Source of the DNA: Pleurotus ostreatus/Saccharomyces cerevisiae fusant
Taxonomy: Eukaryota > Opisthokonta
NCBI GenBank assembly: GCA_024196135.1
Contig: JAMQCK010001033.1
Coordinates: 1 to 12,859 of the forward strand
Direction of reading: 5' to 3'
Length of the DNA stretch: 12,859 nt
Under the pieces are notes generated by a model, which saw only the letters and a list, made by a program, of their open reading frames with translations, was not told the origin of the DNA and made no database searches. Both the position numbers and the translations under genes were made by a program. Below, piece by piece: positions 1 to 8,851 of the stretch (the stretch's first letter is position 1; each line of letters begins with the position of its first letter).

Positions 1-180
1 CTGCTACCCTACTGTACTGTATACATACGCTGAGCTATCGTATATCCTGTGCCGAGCCTGAAATTGGACTTTGTTTATTGACACGAACACGGACGTTTCG
101 GCGATAGTGCCCAATCCGGCAGCGGACGCGCGCCTCCGCGGGACGTTTTGAGACTTGCACGCCCCCGCCATCATCACACC

Positions 181-1289
181 ATGTACGCGCGCTGTAGAAC
201 GACACGCAATCTATCGCGCCTGCTTGCTCTTGCCTCTGTCCTGCTCCTGGCGCCATGTGTAGCAGCGGACGATAATGCTTTTGACTGCAAGATTACCATA
301 GGTATGACGGCTGCAGGTCGGCGGTGACTGGCTCTGACGCAGCGGCGCACAGACGGCACGCAGTATGACCTTACGCCTCTGGGAGGGGAGAAGAGTATTG
401 CGCGCACAAGAGAGTTGCCCCCGAGTACGATGGTGGACACCTTGAGGTTCGATATATGTGGAGAGCTGCCGAAGCAGGAGGGCGTGGACGAGCGGGACCA
501 GGTGCGCCACCCTATAATCCTCTTCACATGCAGACTTTGCTGACGACTAAATTCCTGCATAGTGCCCAGATGGAACTCGGGCATGCCTGACCACTATCAA
601 CAAGAAGCCCGACCATGAGGATCGTGTCGTGTCGGTCGTGCCAGTAGCTCAAAGCTCCTCCCTCGAGCCGTCATACTCCTTATTATCATGTACGTCGACC
701 TCAGGCAATATCTCGACCATGAACTTACCTTTTACATAGCACCAGAGGGCATCTCGCTGACGCTGCACGGCGCCTCGTACCCACATCCCACAAACTCGAC
801 CCCGACGCCTCAAGCACTAGTGATGACGTTGCTCTGCGCTTCAGAAGCCTCAGACCCTTCATTCACCTCTTACGACGGCGAGGAACTGCGCGTAGAGTGG
901 AAGCACACCGCAGCGTGCAAGGACGCTCCCCCGGACGGCGGCGAGAAGGACGGCGACAAGGGGGATGACAAGGCGCCTGCTGAAGGAGAGGAACCCGTAT
1001 CGGAGGGTATGGGCAGCGGTGTTGGATTCTTCTTCCTCATGTATGTTATCGATACTACCCAAACGCTGTACTCCGCTAATCCTTGTCTAGGTTGGGACTG
1101 GCCCTCGTCGCATACTTCGGCTTGGGCGCATACTACAACTTCTCTACATACGGCGCGACGGGCATGGACCTCATACCGCATCGCGACTTCTGGAGGGAGG
1201 TGCCGAACATGCTCAGGGACGTCGTCGCGCACCTGTGCTCGAGCGTACGGCCACGGTACACCAATCGCGGAGGGTACATCGCTGTGTAG
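181..1289 (+). CDS. ATG27: Atg27-like type I membrane protein (autophagy-related protein 27), five exons
   Basis: Exons 181-301, 353-501, 563-689, 740-1040 and 1091-1289 join in frame to 298 residues; all four introns (50-61 nt) are GT-AG. The chain begins with a hydrophobic signal peptide (about residues 1-28). A lumenal domain follows with six cysteines (FDCK, ICGE, CPDG, ACLT, LLCA, AACK), as expected for three disulfides of the mannose-6-phosphate-receptor-like fold of Atg27. A low-complexity acidic/lysine linker leads to one membrane span at about 226-247 and a short cytosolic tail ending in YIAV. In yeast, Atg27 cycles between Golgi, endosome, vacuole and Atg9 vesicles, and its C-terminal YSAV acts as a sorting signal; the terminal YIAV here fits a YxxPhi motif. 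The start is the first ATG before the signal peptide. The family call rests on cysteine spacing, the YDL and SPEG...LHG segments and topology. The gene converges on its neighbour, with 247 bp between stop codons in which I see no gene. Confidence 0.9.
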
Positions 1290-1536
1290 TGGACGGTACG
1301 TCGTGATATAGCACGAGAATACATCATAGAGGAAAATACTTACAGTGTTATATAGTCGTAGACTTAGGACCCGGAAGCGCCTTTCGGCTACGTGCGGTCG
1401 TAACTTATCTAGCGCTTAATGCTTCAATGCTATCGAATATTGCACCTCGACGAATATGCGCCAACGCTGGACTCGTATAGTGCTAGAGCATTGTGATGGC
1501 AAGAACTACAAGGTGTGTCTCATACTATCCAACATA

Positions 1537-2984
1537 TCATGCGCCAGGCCTTGCCACTTCAGAGACGGCCTCCTTTGAGACACCCTCCAGCTCCATCTCT
1601 TGCCTCCAAACTTGCTCGGTCACGACCTCTTCGTTCTGCTCGTTCTCCGCTTCGTCTATTCCTGTGATCTCCCGATCTATCGAGCGTCTGTCAGCCCAGT
1701 TCAGTCATGCAACCGACGCACTCACCTCGGGTTGCGTCTATGATTACCAACCACAGCGTCTCGTCCGACTCCCACCTATCCTTCAGCTCCGCGTTCGCCA
1801 CTCTCGTCTCTAGCGAGTAGGGCTTTGGCCCAAGCAAAGAAGGCCCCAGCAAAGAACCAACGAGCAACGGATTCTGCTCCCTGCGCACCGACACCTGATG
1901 CGACACTCGATCGTAAACCGACGCTTCGCTGTAGTCACCCGCGTCCATAGCGGCCTTCTTCGCCTGCTCCTTCGCCAGCTTCTGCACGCGTGCCACGCGT
2001 CGTCGCTCCCGGCGCTTCGCCTGGCTCTCGTCGAACTTGACGCCCCACGACTGCATCGTCTCCATCGCCCCCTTCGCCTTCGCCGGTGGCGGCACGTCCA
2101 TCGACACCGGCAGCACCGCATCGCCCAGCCCCTCCAGCCTCCGCTGCACCAGCACGTGCATCTCCCACCCCTTCGCATCCGCGTTTGCGAGATTCAGGCT
2201 CTCCACACTGGCCCCCGGCGACCCCTTCCCACTCCCCGCGACCGCGTGCACCAACCTTCCCGCCACCGGCAGCGGCATCTTCAGCAGCACCTTCCCCACC
2301 CCGCGACCTATTTTGTGCAGCGCGTTCTTGGGGCCGACGCCGTCAGAGTCGACGCCGATGAGCGTCATGGCGCCGGCGGTGGTGCAGATGCGCGCGGCGA
2401 GGCCGCGGGGGCGGAAGATGCGGAGGTTGGCGGCGCGCATGTAGCGGTCGGTGAGCGTTTTGGAGATGACTTTCATGCCGACTTTAGCGCCGACTTGGAG
2501 GGCGATTCCGGCGATGATGCACCAGTGGTAGGGGCTGGAGGGTGAGTGGTGTATGTCAGCTTGCTGCCAGCGCTTGCATAAGTGGGTTCTACTTACACAT
2601 ATGCGATAGCCTGACCGACCATATGCACCACCCTGGCATACGTTAGTAAACCATCCGCGATATCCTGGCCTTGTCTCACCTCAAAGGAGGACTAGCAGCA
2701 GTCGCAACATTCAATCCATCCACGAAGGCCACAAATTCTTCCATGGACAGGTTGACCGTCTCCTGTAAAGCATCACTGTACCCACGCGCAAAGGGCGTGC
2801 CCTCCCCCGCCACTACCTGCGGCAAGCAGAACGGTAGCGGGAGCCCACTCTTTGGAGGTGTAGCATCAGTGGCGGAAGGTAGGAAGTTGTCGATGAGGAA
2901 CTGCGAATCGCGCTCGATTTGGACGCCGTTCGCTGCTTCCTCTTCGCTTTGCGAGTATGCGGGGGCAGGCGTTTCGTGAGCCAT
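1537..2984 (-). CDS. Conserved fungal protein of unknown function, four exons
   Basis: On the minus strand the exons are 2984-2680, 2632-2597, 2534-1726 and 1676-1537, giving 429 residues. The introns are 47, 62 and 49 nt, all GT-AG; the first has a clear TTACTAACG branch site. I recall a widespread fungal family of unknown function with this pattern: FxRGY near the front (residues 65-69), a FVDGLN...ASPPL segment (87-101), a hydrophobic stretch (about 103-135), and an RPRGL motif (155-159). The second half is Lys/Arg-rich (KAKGAMETMQ, then a QAKRRERRR helix) and probably helical. The tail is acidic. The hydrophobic stretch may associate with membranes, but no signal peptide is seen. The chosen start has a good context (ACCCATGGC) and lies 70 bp below a TATATAT. 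The frame stays open upstream to an ATG at 3251, which would add 89 residues. If the last intron is retained, the protein ends 11 codons later at 1691. Function cannot be assigned. Confidence 0.82.
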
Positions 2985-3480
2985 GGGTACGGAGTAGGGG
3001 GGAGGGGACTGTGGAATAGAGCGATGTCTCTGCTGCCAATAATACCACCCAGGTATATATGCGACCTCCCAAAGGAACCTCGGCGCCTTCGCTGAGTCAG
3101 CGAGCTCCCCGACCTGTTGCACCGTTGCACTGCGTGCTAATCTGTGTATAGGTCGCATAGGTTCGTCAATCGCTGGCAGTGCAGCCGATCTCCATCTTCC
3201 TACATCATGTGCGAAAAGATCGCAAGATAGAAAGGCGAAAAACGATTGCATATTTTGGATGAGACCCAGAGCGCGAAGTACAAGGATTTCTAGACGGTGA
3301 GGTCAGATATTTGAGGGTATGAACAGGTATCTATGCGCATCACCGTCCATCAAAGGTAGGTAGATGTTCGTATATAGATACCCTATGAAGTCGAAGGCGA
3401 TAAATAGCGGACTGATTCCGGAGTAACACTTCATTGATTTTCTTCTTGTTCTGATTGTAAGCGTCGAGGACTTCGCTTCA
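2985..3480. other. Intergenic region, 496 bp, no gene seen
   Basis: This lies between two minus-strand genes in tandem. It should hold the 3' untranslated part of the SPR-repeat gene and the promoter and leader of the downstream gene. I see the TATA-like run at 3054-3060 and an in-frame open extension of the downstream gene to 3251. I find no RNA gene or repeat. Confidence 0.6.
3054..3060 (-). promoter_or_regulatory. Candidate TATA box for the gene at 1537-2984
   Basis: An ATATATA run on the minus strand lies 70 bp upstream of the chosen ATG at 2984, and a CCAAT pentamer (plus-strand orientation, about 3036-3040) lies between them. The distance suits a core promoter with a short leader. This supports the start at 2984 over the upstream in-frame ATG at 3251, but AT-rich runs also occur by chance. 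Confidence 0.35.
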
Positions 3481-5200
3481 TTACTCTTGACCCGACATCT
3501 CCATATTCTGGTACGGGTGCAAGAGCATACTACTACCCATGCTTGGGGTAGGACGGACGAACGAGGGAGCACTGGCCGAACGACATGAGCCTCCCTCCCC
3601 AGCCGTTCGAGCAGAGAGCCACCGCTCACCTCGCCGTGTAGGGAACCCGCTGGTTCCTCGAGACAGGCGATCTAGGATCGCTGGGGATGTCGTACCCCGA
3701 TGAGGGGACGTGCATCGGGGCCATGCCAGCAGACTGGCGGGGCGAGGTCATATCAGCCGACTGGCGAGGGGAGGCCGCGCCAGTAGATTGGCGAGGAGAG
3801 GCGAGGCCGGAAACGGAGAGCCCAAGCGAGCTGAGGGAACTGTGGCTCGCGTCGGACGATCTTGGGGAGGCCACGTTTGAGCGCCTTGAGGGAGTTGGGG
3901 AGGTCGCGTGGGGCGACCGCGGAGAGGCTGCATTCGAGGGCCTCGGAGAGCCTGCGTTGGAGACTCTGGGCGAGCCCGCGTCGGAAGCCCTTGGAGAGCT
4001 CGCATACGATAACGATGGAGAGCTTGCATTCGAGCTTGCCCTTGGAGAAGCAGTTGGATGGATGGTCATGTCGCCCATCTGGCGCATCACCTCGTGAGCG
4101 GCAACATCACTCATAGTCCGACTATGAGAGGTAAGAACCCTTCGGCTTGAGCGGTGACTTGGGTTTGAAGAGCCAGAGCCGCGGTGGGGCGAGGTAAGCA
4201 CCTGTTGCTCCTCTGCACGCACAGGACTCGCGGGAAGAGCTCTTGGCGTCAGCCTCGGGGTAGACATAGACTCCGGCGACGCAGGTCTGTACGCCGGGGA
4301 AGTGGGCACGCTCGCAGTAGTTCTCAGCACAGGGGCCGGAACGACAGTAATCGGGCGGCTACTTGAGTGTCGTGAGGACGGGCTTCCTTGCGCACGGAAA
4401 GAGGCGCGGTCACGTGGAGACTGGGTGGGAGTGCCGTACTCCATCACGCTGATGGTGCGCGAGACCTGCGGACTACCAGACGAAGGGAGCGGCACAGAAG
4501 CCGACCATCCTTGGGACGGGTGGGACCAGTCATTCGCCCCCGTTAGGGACGAGGACGAGCTGCGATCGGGCGAGCGCTGCTCGGGAGTTGCCGAGCGATG
4601 GGAGTGCGCGACGGTAGCAGGCCCATCCGACCGCACGACGCCATCTCCGTGACATGTAGGACATACCGTCTCCAACCGGTCGATTTGCTCGAGGTGTTCT
4701 AGTAAGGCCCGCGCCATCTCAGCGGTGCGACGATCGCGGGCAGCGGATCGGGGACTCCCTATAACGGGGGCGGACAGCGATGGTCCAAGTGCTCTAGTGC
4801 GCCTGGCGCTAGAGGGTGTGGAAGGAGAGCTTGGTTGGGCAGCAGGCGGCGCAGTTACGGTCTCTTGCGGAGGAGGCGGTTGAGTAGCGTCGTTTTCGGA
4901 TCGCGTACGTCCCAACCCGGTCGGTGGGCGCGTTCGGACTGGCTCCCTGCTACCGTCCTGGTGGATGATGTATACGTCGCCGCGTTCCATTGCCTTGCGG
5001 TACTCTTCGCGCGCCTCATATTCAGTCCCAAAGCTCTGGTGGATGGCGCCAGAGCAGTCGTTGGTCAACGACGCGACTTGCACCCTACGACGACGCGGTC
5101 ATTAAGGCGCGCAATAGCCGCTGTGGTCGAATACTCACCAGGTATCGAACACCCCGACCCCACGCCCGCGGACAACCACGTACCACTTCCTTTTCGCCAT
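3481..5200 (-). CDS. RNase H1 N-terminal (viroplasmin-type) domain protein with a long disordered SPR-repeat tail, three exons
   Basis: Minus-strand exons 5200-5139, 5084-3630 and 3571-3481 join to 535 residues. Residues 5-58 read as the RNase H1 N-terminal domain (Pfam Cauli_VI/viroplasmin): KWYVVVRGRGVGVFDTW, then SGAIHQSFGTEYEAREEY. In eukaryotic RNase H1 this small domain binds RNA-DNA hybrid. No catalytic RNase H domain follows. Instead there are about 470 residues rich in Ser, Pro, Ala and Arg with many SP and TP sites, and a single CPTCHGDG (162-169) that matches one DnaJ-type CxxCxGxG zinc-binding unit, preceded by a short helix (EMARALLEHLEQIDRL). SPR repeats fill the last third. Exon 1 is needed to complete the N-terminal domain, which fixes the start. 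The last intron (3572-3629) is inferred: without it a TGA at 3626-3628, inside the donor GTGAGC, ends the protein at 506 residues. The gene is divergent from DUO1. Its role is unknown; nucleic-acid binding is an inference. Confidence 0.78.
3725..4010 (-). repeat. Tandem coding repeats: SPRQS (9-residue) and SPRxSNA (8-residue) arrays
   Basis: Near 3725-3800 three 27-nt units encode SPRQS followed by four variable residues. Near 3905-4010 units of about 24 nt encode SDAGSPRV, SNAGSPRP, SNAASPRS and PHATSPTP. Both arrays lie in the disordered tail of the SPR-repeat protein. The period is a multiple of three, so the antisense frame is also open there. Confidence 0.8.
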
Positions 5201-5381
5201 GTCCCGGAGGAAGTAGGAGGAGAGAGAAGGTGTATCTAGGTTGTACGTACGCGTTGGGACGGAGACGCGTGCCAAATATTATTAGTGTTTGGTCGAATTT
5301 GGTCCCCGCGCCAGACGCGGTCCGCGTCGCGCGATCACGACGCGACTTGGCATCGTCCGCACCTCCGTCTCATCCTCCGGC
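5201..5381. promoter_or_regulatory. Divergent promoter with two ACGCGT (MCB-type) boxes
   Basis: The 181 bp between the start codons of the SPR-repeat gene (5200, minus) and DUO1 (5382, plus) must hold both promoters. ACGCGT occurs at 5249-5254 and 5265-5270, 112-133 bp upstream of the DUO1 start. In ascomycete yeasts this hexamer is the MluI cell-cycle box bound by MBF at the G1/S transition. An AT-rich stretch (AAATATTATTAG, about 5274-5285) may serve as core promoter. Use of these boxes in this organism is an inference, since ACGCGT is fairly common in this GC-rich window. Confidence 0.45.
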
Positions 5382-6393
5382 ATGGGCTCCCTGGACGACT
5401 CGCTTCTTGACATCCCTTCGGGGTCGAATCTCTTGTCAGAGTCGCCTTTGGGGCCTTCACATTCGCGCACCGGGCCCTACGGCGACGACTTGTCTTTGTC
5501 CGAGCTCGACCAGACTGTCACGTACGAAGGACCTCCGGGCGGCGACACAGGACCATTGACACCAACGCGGCGGGTCGGTGATGATGATGATGATGTAGGG
5601 GACGATTCAGACGATCCCGAGGCCGCGGAGAAGCGACGGAGACTGGCAAGCAAGCGACGCGAGGACAAGCTCCAGAACGATCTCTTCATCCTTCGCAAAC
5701 TAAATTCCACGTTTGCTGCGCTCAGTGAATCCCTCCAGGAGGCGCACGAAGCGAGAGAGGTACGATCTTGAAGCTGTCGGCCGCCTGGATAGACATTGAC
5801 TTCTTCTACAGCGCGTTGCCCTCCAGCTGGAGCAGACCGACGCGTTATTGAATCGATACACCAAGATCCTATCTCTCTCCGAGGACTACTCGCGTCTTAT
5901 ACTTGATGAGGACTGGCAAGGAGGGGAGCAGGTGCGCAGTCTGCCTTGCGTTGAGGCCATCGCTGAGCAACAACCAGGACGAGGATGAGTGGGAACGCGA
6001 ACGCCGCGAAGAAGAGGCCAGAGCGCGTCGCGAAGCCGAAGCACGCGCCGAGGCCGAACGCCGGGAGCGCGAAAAGCGCGAACGCGAAGAGGCAGAGCGG
6101 GCGAAGCAAGAGGAGCGCGAGCGCCTGATACGAGAGCGCAAGGAGCGGCAGGCCGCAAGGGGCACCGTCACCGGTGTGCGTGGGACACGCGCCTCTATGA
6201 GAGGTTACGCGCGCGGCGGAAGCGCGAGGGGCGCAGGTGCGTGTCGGTGCCGGGTGACTCAGGCGTCGTCGCTGATCAGCGCGTGCTCACAGCCACCAAC
6301 GCGGGGGCGCGACCTGGAAGTGCGAGCGGTACGCACCGGGGTACTACTTCTCGGCGTGGATCGACGTCTCGAGGCATACCACGGCCTGCTTGA
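5382..6393 (+). CDS. DUO1: DASH complex subunit Duo1, four exons
   Basis: Exons 5382-5759, 5812-5931, 5978-6236 and 6293-6393 join in frame to 285 residues; introns are 52, 46 and 56 nt. Duo1 is a subunit of the fungal DASH/Dam1 complex, which forms rings on microtubules and couples kinetochores to their ends. The N-terminus MGSLDDSLLD and the core at about 97-166 (LQNDLFILRKLNSTFAALSE, then VALQLEQTDALLNRYTKIL and SEDYSRLIL) match the Duo1 domain. An acidic run (DDDDDVGDDSDD, partly encoded by a GAT microsatellite near 5580) and a basic EKRRRLASKRR segment precede the core. After the core come about 70 residues of almost pure Glu/Arg/Ala/Lys, likely a single charged helix or coiled coil, then a Gly/Arg/Ser/Thr-rich basic tail ending in PRPA. 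Intron 2 uses the acceptor at 5977, the only one that keeps phase. The start is the first ATG after an in-frame upstream stop. The gene shares a divergent promoter with its left neighbour. Confidence 0.92.
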
Positions 6394-6640
6394 GGACGGG
6401 TCACGATGGGGAGAAGGGGAAGGTGCGAAGGCCATATACCATACGCATATCTATGCTCATGTACGTGTATACCAGATGTATTGTACTCTGTATTGGATGG
6501 ATCTCGACGTTATGGGCATGTCGCCATCGCGTAGGACAATGGGAAGGCCTATCGTGGACAGGCGCCGCGGCGATCGTCGGCTGATCGGTCATCGAAGTCG
6601 ACGATAACGCGTCCTGGGGAACTTGTTCTCGTCGTTCATC

Positions 6641-8085
6641 ATGGCGCTCAACTTCAGAGTAGGAAAGGGGATCTTGAGCACCCTCTCCCCTCCGTGAGTG
6701 GTTCATCGTCACAGCCCAACCAAGTCCTAATTCCACCGCCGTCACCAGTATACCCCAAGCCCATGCCTGGGCGACCGCGTACAAGCCCACCCCCACACGC
6801 CCCCTTCTCAACATGTCTCAGGGCGTCCCCGGCATCCCTCCCCCACCCGAAGTGCAGAAAGCCCTCGCCGCAGCCGCCGCCAACCCCGAGAGCTTCGGTT
6901 ACACTCTGCCTGAAGGCGACCCCCCTATGCGCGCCGCCCTAGCCGCCGAGATGAAGCACGTCTATGGTCCCAAGTGTGATGTGACTGCAGATGATATCGC
7001 GCTCACTGCGGGGTGCAACCTGGCGTTTGTTGCGTCTATTATGGCGCTGACGGATGCGGGGGACGAGGTTATTCTGTCGGTACCATGGTTAGTGGATCTT
7101 GCGACTGTAGTCAATGACGATGTTCGCTGACGGTCCACTTAGGTACTTCAATCATCAGTGAGTCGTTATCCGTGCTGTCAACCCTTTGCTGAGCGATTAT
7201 GCAGAATGACCCTCAGCATGCTTGGCTTGGAGACCGTTTGCTTGAAGACATACCCTGAAGACGGCTTCCAGCCTTCAGTCGAGCGATGTGAGAGACTCAT
7301 CACGCCGAAGACGAAGGCGATTGCTCTGGTCACACCAAACAACCCCGTACGCTCACCTCATCATTCCCGCAACACCCCCAGCTCACTCAACATAGACAGG
7401 TGCTGTGTACTCCCCCAGTCTCCTGGCCAAATTCGTCAAATTGGCCTCGGAAAAGGGCGTCGCCCTCATCCTCGACGAAACATACCGCGACTTCATCACA
7501 TCAGGCGAGCCTCCGCATTCCCTCTTCGACTCCCCCGACTGGCGCCGCACCGTCGTCCACTGCTACTCCTTCTCCAAGGCCTACTGCATCCCAGGACATC
7601 GCCTCGGCGCCATCGTCGCCTCCCCCGAATTCCTCACGCACGTCACCACCGTCCTCGACACCGTGCAAATATGCCCGCAACGCGTCGTGCAGCTCGCCCT
7701 CGCACCCCTACTTCCCTCCCTCCGCGGCTTCGTCGGTGACACCGCGCGCGCGGTCGAGCATCGACACAAACTCTTCCGCGATGCGCTACCGCCCGCCTGG
7801 CGGCTCGGCGCACAAGGAGGTTACTACGCCTTCGTGCGACACCCGTTCAAGCACGTTGCCGCGTTCGACGTGTGCAAGCGCCTGGCGGTGGAACTGGGCG
7901 TGGTCACGCTGCCGTCGGCGTTCTTCTGCGAGGAGAAGGTGGATGGGGAGGTGAAGGAGGTGACGGTGGAGGATGAGGATAAGTGGATACGGTTTTCGGT
8001 GGCGAATATTGTGGATGAGAAGGTGGAGAAGGTGTGCGAGAGGTTGAAGGAGAGCGAGACGGCGTTGGGGTGGGAACTGGAATAA
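6641..8085 (+). CDS. PLP-dependent class I/II aminotransferase, five exons including a 15-nt microexon
   Basis: Exons 6641-6693, 6749-7087, 7143-7157, 7205-7346 and 7396-8085 join to 412 residues, a usual length for fold-type I aminotransferases. Hallmarks are visible: MSQGVPGIPPP (40-50), GCNLAF for the cofactor cup, TPNNPTG (179-185), LDETY (Asp210 and Tyr213, which contact the pyridine ring), SFSK with the Schiff-base Lys244, HR with Arg252 for the cofactor phosphate, and Arg382 in WIRFS, the expected carboxylate binder. It should transfer an amino group between an amino acid and a 2-oxo acid through PLP. The substrate cannot be read from the sequence; related fungal proteins are annotated loosely as aspartate or aromatic aminotransferases. 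No targeting peptide is evident, so it is probably cytosolic. Intron 1 must use the acceptor at 6748, because the nearer AG leaves only 21 nt and breaks phase. The last intron must end at 7395 to give the conserved NNPTG. An ACGCGT lies 29 bp before the start. Confidence 0.92.
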
Positions 8086-8371
8086 TCATACAACTTTTGT
8101 CGCGACAGCAATTTTTTTCTGGATTTTTTCTTCTGAAAGCGCGCCGCATTCAAGCCGATGTGTTGCGCTGACCACCAGAGCTGCCGGAGGGCGTCGAGGA
8201 GGACGACCGCCGCGACACGGAGGGTCCCGCAGGGCGGTGTCACACTCGGTCACGGTTGAACATCGAACGGTCAGGTGACCTGCTGTAACTGAACGATCTT
8301 CGTGCGCACCGCGCATCTCGCGCTTTTCGCGCATTCTGCGCATCCATCGCCTCCTAGCCTGCCTCCTATTC

Positions 8372-8730
8372 GCCACAAACATTCAGTCGCCGCAGACTCT
8401 TTCTGAACTCCGCCAACAGAACGTATATAAAGCCCCGAAGCCCCCAACGCGGCTTTTCCTCAACCGCATCGTTCCCCGCCTTTCTCCCCGAGAGGTCTCC
8501 GGTGGGCCGGCCAGCCGCTAGGAACGCGTCAGCGTCCTCTACTTTGGACGCACCTCCTTGCGCCGACGTACCTTTCCCTAGGTCCTCGTGTCGTGACTGA
8601 AGCGTCTCGGCATGGGCAGTTCGGGGTTCGTAAGGAGGAATGGCATACCCTTTCTGGGTATCTTGGCTCTAGTCCAAGTACGCGTCGGAACGTATGCGTC
8701 TGCGAGGGCTGGCATACAGTCGAATTTTTT
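8372..8730 (+). repeat. Diverged direct repeat module, copy 1
   Basis: Blocks shared in order with copy 2 are GCCACA...TTCAGTCGCCGCA, TGAACTCCG, GCATCGTTCC, GGT...CCGGTGG, CGCACCTCC, CTGGGTATCTTGGC (8654-8667) and a 50-bp end block (8680-8729) that is 43/50 identical. A TATATAAAG stands at about 8424-8432. ATACCC and GGGTAT (8645-8661) can form a hairpin. The copy ends in a run of six T. It could be a decayed solo LTR or a non-coding RNA gene; the sequence does not decide. Confidence 0.7.
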
Positions 8731-8851
8731 CCTTCCTTCTACCCCACAATCGGGTTGGCCGCTACGATTATCACGATTGCCATAGCGTACGAGCAAATGT
8801 CTAGATAGTTCAATCTCCCCTCGCAGGTCGTGCGCGCAGGCTATAGCATTC

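Noticed and set aside
688..1311. Single 207-codon open frame as a gene of its own
   Set aside because: It starts at an ATG that overlaps the ATG27 intron 3 donor and reads through intron 4; the spliced five-exon model explains the same DNA with a complete family protein.
1898..2545. Plus-strand 215-codon open frame
   Set aside because: Arg/His/Leu-rich antisense shadow of exon 3 of the unknown fungal gene.
3687..4097. Plus-strand 136-codon open frame rich in Gly-Glu
   Set aside because: It lies antisense to the SPR repeats. The repeat period is a multiple of three, so the opposite strand is open as a by-product. No domain and no splice structure.
6694..6748. 21-nt intron ending at the AG at 6714
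   Set aside because: Too short for splicing and it breaks the reading phase; the acceptor at 6748 gives a 55-nt intron with a CTAAT branch-like site and the expected protein.
8593..8808. 71-codon open frame in the intergenic region
   Set aside because: It crosses the end of repeat copy 1, has no recognisable domain, and the matching region of copy 2 does not keep the frame.
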